Of a stretch of DNA of 6,498 nucleotides, positions 1 to 4,230 are shown piece by piece. The stretch lies in contig DAOUWH010000092.1 of NCBI GenBank assembly GCA_030667205.1, positions 1 to 6,498 of the forward strand, in the 5' to 3' direction. Below the pieces are notes generated by a model that saw only the letters and a list, made by a program, of their open reading frames with translations, did no database searches and was not told the origin of the DNA. The stretch is from Nitrospirota bacterium (GTDB lineage Bacteria; Nitrospirota; Thermodesulfovibrionia; Thermodesulfovibrionales; JdFR-86). The translations under genes and the position numbers were made by a program. The first letter of the stretch is position 1, and each line of letters starts with the position of its first letter.

Positions 1-81
1 CAGGAGCTTAATGTGCTTTTCGAGGACTACTACGCCGCCACCGAAAAACTGCAAAAGGTCGTTGATGAGATTAAGGCTTAG
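1..81 (+). CDS. C-terminal end of an unidentified protein (5' end outside window)
   Basis: Frame 1 is open from the first base to a TAG at 79-81 and gives 26 residues, starting QELNVLFEDYY and ending KVVDEIKA. The stretch is rich in Leu, Glu, Lys and Gln and would fit a C-terminal amphipathic helix or coiled coil, but it is too short to assign a family. I believe it is coding because it ends in the typical overlap arrangement: the next gene starts at 65, inside its last codons, so the two are probably cotranscribed and translationally coupled. No function can be given. Confidence 0.6.
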   Translation, partial: QELNVLFEDYYAATEKLQKVVDEIKA

Positions 82-832
82 CCTTTTAGTAACGATATTC
101 CTGGTGGTTGCTACCGCGGCCTATGCCGTTGAGCTTCCACGTATGCCCCGCAACCACGTGGTCGACCTCGCCGGAATCGTGGACGACGCTGTGGAGATGA
201 AGCTTAACGGCTATCTCCTTGAGCTTGAGCAGAAGACCACGGCGCAGGTAGTGGTGCTTACCATACCGGGCCTCGAAGGGGAATCTTTAGAGGATTTCTC
301 CCTCGGAGTCGCAGAGAAGTGGAAGTTAGGGCGCAAGGACAGGGACAACGGCGTGCTTATCCTCGTTGCGCTTGAGGAGAGGAAATACCGCTTCGAGATA
401 GGCTACGGCCTTGAGGGGGCGCTTCCGGACAGCCTTGTGGGCACGATAGGAAGGCAATACATCGTGCCGTACTTCAGAAAAGGCGACTACTCAAACGTCA
501 CCGCCGCGGCGGTGCTCGCCGTGGCCGGCGAGATAGCAAAGGAAAGCGGAGTGGAGATAACCGGCATGCCGGTGCTCAGGTACCAGAGGGGGCCCGTCCG
601 CAGGGCGCAACCCCAAAAGCCCGGCATACTGGGCACGATATTCACCATATTCTTTTTCCTCGCCATGCTGTATTTGTTTGCCAAACACCCGAGGCTCCTG
701 ATAGTATTCCTCCTGTTTTCCGGGATGGGAAGAAGGGGCTCCTGGGGCGGAGGCGGGGGCTTCGGCGGCGGGGGCTTCGGTGGCGGTGGCGGAGGCGGTT
801 TCGGCGGTGGCGGCGCCTCCGGCGGATGGTGA
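65..832 (+). CDS. TPM-domain (YgcG-type) secreted, membrane-anchored protein
   Basis: A protein of 255 residues. Residues 1-21 form a signal peptide (Arg at 2 and 4, hydrophobic core, AYA cleavage site before VELP). Residues about 25-160 are a TPM domain (PF04536, once called a phosphatase domain), shown by NHVVDLAGIVDD, a QVVVLTIPG strand and the DNGVLILVALEERKYRFEIG block around 94-113. Residues about 188-220 are hydrophobic and should span the membrane once or twice. The tail from 225 is almost all Gly with Phe spacers and ends GGASGGW, as is typical of this family. An upstream in-frame ATG at 11 would add 18 residues with no signal-peptide character, so I chose the ATG at 65, which overlaps the preceding gene by 17 bp; its ribosome site is weak (AAAGGT, 54-59). 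The domain should face the periplasm. Its biochemical role is unsettled; some relatives act in envelope quality control or photosystem repair. The downstream LemA gene is a frequent partner. Confidence 0.88.
   Translation: MRLRLSLLVTIFLVVATAAYAVELPRMPRNHVVDLAGIVDDAVEMKLNGYLLELEQKTTAQVVVLTIPGLEGESLEDFSLGVAEKWKLGRKDRDNGVLILVALEERKYRFEIGYGLEGALPDSLVGTIGRQYIVPYFRKGDYSNVTAAAVLAVAGEIAKESGVEITGMPVLRYQRGPVRRAQPQKPGILGTIFTIFFFLAMLYLFAKHPRLLIVFLLFSGMGRRGSWGGGGGFGGGGFGGGGGGGFGGGGASGGW
737..829 (+). repeat. Glycine-rich low-complexity tail coding repeat
   Basis: These 31 codons encode 23 Gly, with Phe, Ser, Trp and one Ala between them, in units of GGGGF type. The DNA is an imperfect GGC/GGG/GGT repeat. 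It is the expected C-terminus of the TPM protein and not an independent element. The repeat explains the long proline-rich open frames on the opposite strand, which are artefacts. Slippage could vary its length between strains. Confidence 0.85.
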
Positions 833-857
833 AGGCACGGCATTCAGCGAAATTATT

Positions 858-870
858 TATAATGTTATAT
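858..870 (+). promoter_or_regulatory. Possible -10 element and small palindrome upstream of lemA
   Basis: A perfect TATAAT lies at 858-863 in an AT-rich island within the 110-bp gap between the TPM gene and lemA. It is the left half of a hyphenated palindrome, TATAA-TG-TTATA (858-869). No convincing -35 box stands 16-18 bp upstream (GCACGG at 835-840 is poor), so an activator or the palindrome itself might be needed. It could equally be AT-rich filler with readthrough from the TPM gene. Confidence 0.25.
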
Positions 871-926
871 CATTGCCGTGAAAACAGAAACCCGGAAATG
901 GACTTTTAGTAAAGTTAAAAAGATTC

Positions 927-933
927 AGGAGGT
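927..933 (+). promoter_or_regulatory. Strong ribosome binding site of lemA
   Basis: AGGAGGT is a near-perfect Shine-Dalgarno sequence, 9 bases before the ATG at 943. It fixes the lemA start and implies efficient translation independent of the upstream gene. Confidence 0.85.
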
Positions 934-942
934 TTTAAAAAA

Positions 943-1518
943 ATGTCTAAGGGACTGAAGATAACGCTCATAGTCGTCGGCGTAATAGTTGTTCTGGGCA
1001 TCGTCCTTGTGGGGTGGCTCATCGGCGGCTACAACAGGGCCATTGCGATGGACGAAAACATCAAGGGCCGCTGGGCCCAGGTGGAAAACCAGCTCAAGCG
1101 CCGCTACGACCTCATACCCAACCTTATCGAGACAGTAAAGGGCTATGCCACGCACGAAAAAGAGCTTTTTGAGAACATTGCCGAGGCCCGCACAAAATAC
1201 TTCCAGCAGAAGTCCATCAGCGGCAAGATTCAGGCCGCCAACCAGCTCGAGGGGATGTTTTCAAGGCTCCTTCTTCTGCAGGAAAGATACCCCGACCTGA
1301 AGGCCAACGAGTCGTTCTTAAAGCTTCAGGACAGCCTTGAAGGTACGGAGAACCGGATAGCGGTGGAGAGAAAACGCTACAACGACGCCGTCCAGCTGCT
1401 GAACACATATGTCAGGACGTTCTACGGCAGGTTCTTCGCGGCCCTTGCAGGGGTGGAGAAGGGCGATTACTACGAAGTGCCCGAGGCCGAGCAGGCAGTG
1501 CCGGAGGTTAAGTTTTAA
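943..1518 (+). CDS. lemA: LemA family membrane protein
   Basis: A protein of 191 residues, the usual size for the family. Residues 7-29 are a single hydrophobic segment (ITLIVVGVIVVLGIVLVGWL), followed by YNRAIAMDENIKGRWAQVEN and RRYDLIPNLIETVKGYATHE (residues 30-72), the signature region of LemA (PF04011). The rest is predicted to be a helical bundle, with ENRIAVERKRYNDAVQLLN at 136-154 matching the conserved last long helix. It should be anchored in the inner membrane by the N-terminal helix. The biochemical role of LemA is not established. It often sits beside TPM proteins, as here, though this window has TPM first and a 110-bp gap. The ATG at 943 is supported by an excellent Shine-Dalgarno. 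The gene converges on nadA with 6 bp between the stop codons. Confidence 0.93.
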   Translation: MSKGLKITLIVVGVIVVLGIVLVGWLIGGYNRAIAMDENIKGRWAQVENQLKRRYDLIPNLIETVKGYATHEKELFENIAEARTKYFQQKSISGKIQAANQLEGMFSRLLLLQERYPDLKANESFLKLQDSLEGTENRIAVERKRYNDAVQLLNTYVRTFYGRFFAALAGVEKGDYYEVPEAEQAVPEVKF

Positions 1519-1524
1519 TACAGT

Positions 1525-2535
1525 TTAATCTTCGTCCTTCTGGACGGGCTTTGTTAGGGCGAGCATCCTGTCGAGGGCTTCCTTGGCGGGGACCCTTATG
1601 TCCTCTGGCACCTTGACGACGTTTACGGTTTCCTTAAGGGCCGTAAACACGCTTTTCAAAGTGGTCTTCTTCATGTTCGGGCAAATCATGTCCGGCCTGA
1701 GGGGATGGAAGACCTTTAAAGGGTTTTCCTTCCTGAGCCTGTACATGAGTCCCACCTCGGTGCCCACGACGAATTCCTTCTCCGGCGAGGCCGAGGCAAA
1801 CCTCAGCATCCCCGATGTGCTCGTTATGTGGTCGGCCTCCTCGAGCACCTCGGGCGGGCACTCAGGGTGTGCCATCACAACGGCCTTCGGATAGGCGTCC
1901 CTTGCGTCCAGCACGTCCTGGCGGGTCACCCTGTCGTGGATGTGGCAGAACCCGTCCCATGAGATTATCTGCTTGTTGGTATTTTTCTGCGCCCAAGCCG
2001 AGAGGTTTTTATCCGGGATGCAGATGACCTTCTCATCGGGCAGCGAATTGACGACCTCCACGACGCTTGACGAGGTGCAGCAGATGTCGCTGTGGGCCTT
2101 GACCTCTGCAGTGGTGTTGACGTAGGCAACGACCGGCACGCCGGGGTTTTCCCTCTTGATGTCGCTGAGGGTGTACTCCTTGGGGAAAAGCAGTTTTGGC
2201 TGTTCCCTGTAGCCGGGGTAGGAGGGCCAGAGTTTTCTCGGCTCCGAGACCTTTATCATGTCCGCCATGGGGCAGGTGGCCCCGATCTCCGGCAGGAGCA
2301 CGGTCTTCTCGGGCGAGAGGACGGAGGCGCTCTCGGCCATGAAATTCACGCCGCAGAACACTATGATGTCGCACTCCACAGTGGATGCGGTCCTTGAAAG
2401 CTCCAGGGAGTCGCCCGTGAAGTCGGCGATCTCCTGCACCTCGTCGCGCTGGTAGTTGTGGGAGAGGATTATGGCGCGCCTTTTGTCCTTCAGGCGCAGG
2501 ATTTCTTCGCGGAGGCCGGTTTTTTCCGGGCTCAT
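1525..2535 (-). CDS. nadA: Quinolinate synthase (4Fe-4S)
   Basis: NadA condenses iminoaspartate with dihydroxyacetone phosphate to quinolinate in cytosolic de novo NAD synthesis. The 336 residues carry the family hallmarks: SHNYQRDEVQEIADFTGDSLEL (25-46), CPMADM (88-93), VVAYVNTTAEVKAHSDICCTSSS (135-157), WDGFCHIH (193-200), MAHPECPPEV (221-230) and MICPNMKKTT (283-292). The three cluster cysteines are inferred to be C88, C197 and C285. Substrate-site residues H26, S43, Y138, N140, H223 and E225 are present. The C88-C197 spacing is 109 residues, against 87 in the Thermotoga and Pyrococcus enzymes, because of an extra Trp/Tyr/Pro-rich stretch at about 95-121. The ATG directly follows the TAA of the upstream transglycosylase gene and has only a weak Shine-Dalgarno (GAGA), so translation is probably coupled. 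NadB or an aspartate dehydrogenase, which supplies iminoaspartate, is not in the window. Confidence 0.96.
   Translation of the reverse strand: MSPEKTGLREEILRLKDKRRAIILSHNYQRDEVQEIADFTGDSLELSRTASTVECDIIVFCGVNFMAESASVLSPEKTVLLPEIGATCPMADMIKVSEPRKLWPSYPGYREQPKLLFPKEYTLSDIKRENPGVPVVAYVNTTAEVKAHSDICCTSSSVVEVVNSLPDEKVICIPDKNLSAWAQKNTNKQIISWDGFCHIHDRVTRQDVLDARDAYPKAVVMAHPECPPEVLEEADHITSTSGMLRFASASPEKEFVVGTEVGLMYRLRKENPLKVFHPLRPDMICPNMKKTTLKSVFTALKETVNVVKVPEDIRVPAKEALDRMLALTKPVQKDED
1533..1546. terminator. Weak hairpin at the lemA/nadA convergence
   Basis: CGTCC-ttct-GGACG forms a five-base-pair hairpin inside the last codons of nadA, just after the lemA stop. On the + strand it is followed by GGGCTTTGTT, not a clean T run, so it is at best a poor intrinsic terminator for lemA. 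No other terminator is possible in the 6-bp gap. Confidence 0.2.
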
Positions 2536-3210
2536 TTACAGTCTCTGGAGCTCTTCCTTCGAAGGTGTAAAGGGAGGATAGTTTGTGAAAAGCACGTGCC
2601 CGTCATCGAGCACGACCCTGTAGATTACGGTCTTTTCCACTTTTGCTTTTTCCTCGTTCTGTGATACGTGGACGCGTTTTTCTCCCCTGTAGATGGAATA
2701 GACCCTTTTGATGTAATTTCTCGTCTCCAGAGGAAGCCGCCTGCCGCTTTCGACCCTTGTGGGGCCCGCGTTGTAGGCCGCGAGGGCGCGCGTGAGGTCT
2801 CCGTTGTATTTTTTAAGGAGGTATTGCAGATACCGCGTGCCGCCTTCGATGTTTTCCTCGGGGTTGAACGGGTTTCTAACGCCCATCTCCCTAGCGGTTG
2901 TAGGCATAAGCTGCATCAGGCCCATGGCGCCTTTTTGTGAGATGGCCCCTGAGTCAAAGGCCGACTCTGTGGATATTACAGCGCTGATGAGCGTGGGGTC
3001 GAGGCGGTACTTGTCGGCTTTCTTGACTATGAGCTGTTGATAATCGACTACTTTGGTCGGCCGGCGTTTATCCCTGGCCTTGATGACGTCCTCTCCCCTG
3101 GGAATGTCCGTAAGCATGACTACGCCGTTTTCGTCGGTGTACTTGTATATCTCGGCGGCCTCCGCCGCCGGAATCAACAAGCATAACATTAATATTGCGC
3201 GCACAACCAT
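2536..3210 (-). CDS. Small periplasmic lytic transglycosylase (Slt-type) with DUF4124-like ends
   Basis: A murein transglycosylase of 224 residues. Residues 1-18 form a signal peptide (Arg4, hydrophobic core, AEA before AEIYK). Residues 20-38 look like the start of DUF4124 (IYKYTDENGVVMLTDIP). Residues about 57-175 are the SLT domain (PF01464): catalytic Glu82 in TESAF, GLMQLMP at 97-103, AYNAGPTRV at 145-153 and NYIKRVYSIY at 165-174. After a charged linker, residues 196-212 (IYRVVLDDGHVLFTNYP) resemble the N-terminal motif again. It should cleave peptidoglycan glycan strands to 1,6-anhydro ends in the periplasm; whether it serves turnover or envelope assembly cannot be told. It is the first gene of a unit with nadA, with zero bases between stop and start. 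No Shine-Dalgarno precedes the ATG at 3210, and the promoter placement implies a leaderless mRNA. The alternative start at Met8 would remove the positive charge from the signal peptide. Confidence 0.92.
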   Translation of the reverse strand: MVVRAILMLCLLIPAAEAAEIYKYTDENGVVMLTDIPRGEDVIKARDKRRPTKVVDYQQLIVKKADKYRLDPTLISAVISTESAFDSGAISQKGAMGLMQLMPTTAREMGVRNPFNPEENIEGGTRYLQYLLKKYNGDLTRALAAYNAGPTRVESGRRLPLETRNYIKRVYSIYRGEKRVHVSQNEEKAKVEKTVIYRVVLDDGHVLFTNYPPFTPSKEELQRL

Positions 3211-3216
3211 GCGGAA

Positions 3217-3245
3217 ATATTAACATTTACAGCCCTTTGTGTCAA
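3217..3245 (-). promoter_or_regulatory. Sigma-70 promoter of the transglycosylase-nadA unit
   Basis: Read on the minus strand, TTGACA (3245-3240, perfect) is followed after exactly 17 bp by TAATAT (3222-3217), which has the first, second, fifth and sixth consensus bases. Only six bases separate the -10 from the ATG at 3210, so the expected start site (about 7 bases downstream) falls on or next to the A of the start codon. Confidence 0.7.
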
Positions 3246-3264
3246 GAATTTGTGCAGATAAAAA

Positions 3265-3293
3265 TTGACACCGCCTTATTTCTCTAATACGAT
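3265..3293 (+). promoter_or_regulatory. Sigma-70 promoter of the 63-residue protein gene
   Basis: A perfect TTGACA at 3265-3270, a 17-bp spacer and TACGAT at 3288-3293 (4 of 6, with the key first T, A and last T). Transcription should begin near 3300, giving a leader of about 25 bases. Its -35 box lies 19 bp from that of the divergent promoter, so the two polymerases would compete or share a regulator. Confidence 0.7.
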
Positions 3294-3312
3294 GGGGCTA
3301 GCGATACACCAC

Positions 3313-3319
3313 AAGGGGG
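3313..3319 (+). promoter_or_regulatory. Ribosome binding site fixing the start of the 63-residue protein
   Basis: AAGGGGG lies five bases before the ATG at 3325. The in-frame TTG at 3265, which would give 83 residues, is the -35 box itself and cannot be on the transcript, so 3325 is the right start. Confidence 0.7.
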
Positions 3320-3324
3320 CAGCC

Positions 3325-3516
3325 ATGATATGCAGCTATGCAGACCTGGACACCGGGAAACTCGATGAAATACAGGCCCTTGAGAAAGAGCTTGGCAAGG
3401 TCCTTATTGCGTTTTCGTGCAGGGATGTCAATGCCGATACCCTGAGCGAATCCGAGATGGCTCAACTGAAGGAGGTCGAGGAAAAGCTGGGCGTGGCCCT
3501 TCTTGCGGTAAGATGA
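3325..3516 (+). CDS. Small conserved-looking protein of unknown function, internally duplicated
   Basis: A cytosolic-looking protein of 63 residues with no signal or membrane segment. I recall similar small proteins (MICS-ADLD start, LEKxLG motifs) in anaerobic Desulfobacterota and Nitrospirota, but know no function. Residues 16-30 (IQALEKELGKVLIAF) and 48-62 (LKEVEEKLGVALLAV) align without gaps, sharing E, L-G, L and A at matching places. Each would be an amphipathic helix ending in LG followed by a short hydrophobic strand. Cys3 and Cys32 are the only cysteines, with Cys32 just after the first strand. A strong promoter, short leader and good Shine-Dalgarno argue for real, probably high, expression as a single-gene unit. 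It faces the minus-strand tRNA gene, 72 bp away. Confidence 0.8.
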   Translation: MICSYADLDTGKLDEIQALEKELGKVLIAFSCRDVNADTLSESEMAQLKEVEEKLGVALLAVR

Positions 3517-3548
3517 GTTTATCCTGAGCAACGCCAACTCTAATAAAC

Positions 3549-3577
3549 AGGGGGCTATCCCTTACGAACTAACCCCT
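3549..3577. terminator. Possible weak bidirectional terminator between small gene and tRNA
   Basis: AGGGGG (3549-3554) can pair with CCCCT (3573-3577) across a loop of about 18 bases; a smaller hairpin, AGGG/CCCT, is an alternative. On the minus strand, downstream of the tRNA, it is followed by GTTTATTAG. The stem is short and the T run imperfect, but this is the only candidate in the convergent 72-bp gap. Confidence 0.3.
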
Positions 3578-3588
3578 TTCATGTTCAA

Positions 3589-3664
<76 letters not shown>

Positions 3665-3676
3665 GGTATGATAGAC

Positions 3677-3706
3677 ATTATTACCCAAAAAAGGGTTGAC
3701 TGTCAA
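3677..3706 (-). promoter_or_regulatory. Promoter of tRNA-Ala
   Basis: On the minus strand, a perfect TTGACA (3706-3701) is followed by a 17-bp spacer and TAATAA (3683-3678); an 18-bp spacer gives AATAAT, 5 of 6. The start site would fall near 3671, leaving a 5' leader of about 7 bases before the tRNA. The spacer contains a six-base T tract, and the -35 box sits within the odd palindrome TTGACTGTCAA (3696-3706). Confidence 0.65.
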
Positions 3707-3719
3707 ACGGTTAGGGCGG

Positions 3720-4028
3720 TTATGCGCTCTTCTTGACGGGCATGCGAGGACTGGCCTCGAGCGTCATGAAATTGTCCTGTTCTTCCTTTTGGACTCTTTT
3801 GTAGAACTTGCATTGCGTGCAGTCGGAGCACTTTTCAACGAAAGTCGCCACAGGCCTGCCGGGGGCCATTGTACCGGCCACCGCCCAGCATGCCCTCCCC
3901 GCGTTCTTGCCCCCGTGGATCCCGCTGTAGGAGCTGTCGGTTGAAGCAGGGCAGGTGCCGAAGTCCCCCTCATACTTGCCGCCAGGCTGTCTCTCGCATT
4001 TCATCACTTCCCAGCAATTCTTCTTCAT
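3720..4028 (-). CDS. Two-CW domain Cys-rich small protein
   Basis: A protein of 102 residues named for its two Cys-Trp pairs, C5-W6 in KKNCWEVMKC and C47-W48 in GRACWAVAGT. It also has C11, C26 (FGTCPAST) and a CxxCxxC at 67-73 (CSDCTQC), followed by KFYKRV and an acidic EEQDNF. Other marks are PGG (15-17) and GIHGGKNAGRACW (36-48). The layout fits the small cytosolic two-CW family seen in anaerobes such as Geobacter relatives. The seven cysteines suggest zinc or iron-sulfur binding, but the function is unknown. There is no signal peptide. The ATG at 4028 has a good Shine-Dalgarno, GGAGGG (4041-4036), seven bases away. The gene is followed on the same strand by the tRNA promoter. The Lys/Pro tail after residue 90 looks disordered. 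Confidence 0.85.
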   Translation of the reverse strand: MKKNCWEVMKCERQPGGKYEGDFGTCPASTDSSYSGIHGGKNAGRACWAVAGTMAPGRPVATFVEKCSDCTQCKFYKRVQKEEQDNFMTLEASPRMPVKKSA

Positions 4029-4083
4029 AATCCTGCCCTCCGTTCGGCACCGTTAAGTGAACGCAGTATTATTACTTACCCCC

Positions 4084-4111
4084 ATTATCTCAGAATCCAG
4101 AGGAGAAGCAA
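4084..4111 (-). promoter_or_regulatory. Possible promoter of the two-CW gene
   Basis: TTGCTT (4111-4106) and GATAAT (4089-4084, 5 of 6) are separated by 16 bp on the minus strand, which would give a leader of about 48 bases. The -35 matches consensus at only three bases. The leader would contain the near-palindrome AGTATTATTACT (4065-4076). This is the best candidate I found but not a strong one. Confidence 0.25.
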
Positions 4112-4199
4112 GTAAAAGACGGCACCTTTATGAGCTGATTAAAATTTATCATTACGGTTAAAATCTCTCCATCGGTACTCCCCTGAGCCGCAGAAATCG

Positions 4200-4229
4200 T
4201 TGTAAAGGCAGGGGGCACTTTAGTAAAAT
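4200..4229 (+). promoter_or_regulatory. Possible promoter at the start of the fusion gene
   Basis: TTGTAA (4200-4205, 4 of 6) and TAAAAT (4224-4229, 5 of 6) are 18 bp apart. The start site would lie near 4236, between the candidate ATG codons at 4231 and 4237/4243. If used, the true start would be 4237 (leaderless) or 4243 (with GGTGAT as ribosome site). The rest of the 202-bp gap (4029-4230) is AT-rich with no convincing gene. Confidence 0.22.
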
Positions 4230-4230
4230 C

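Noticed and set aside
11..64. Upstream ATG at 11 as the start of the TPM protein
   Set aside because: It would place a Cys/Pro/Lys-rich 18-residue stretch before an otherwise ideal signal peptide, and it lies deep inside the preceding gene.
487..843. Long proline- or alanine-rich open frames opposite the TPM gene
   Set aside because: They are the complement of the glycine-rich tail and the TPM coding frame, without a ribosome site or plausible protein composition.
834..850. GGCACGGCATTCAGC as a sigma-54 promoter of lemA
   Set aside because: The downstream TTGC-type half is missing; only the GGCACG part fits.
1583..2664. Several plus-strand open frames opposite nadA and the transglycosylase
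   Set aside because: They are shadows of well-supported genes on the minus strand and contain no recognisable domains.
3516..3547. GTTTAT...ATAAAC inverted repeat after the small gene as a terminator
   Set aside because: Only six AT-rich pairs around a 20-base loop, with no T run; too unstable.
4054..4078. TAAGT...ACTTA inverted repeat and AGTATTATTACT in the two-CW leader as a riboswitch or operator
   Set aside because: The arms are five bases and AT-rich, and the leader is too short and unstructured for any riboswitch class I know.
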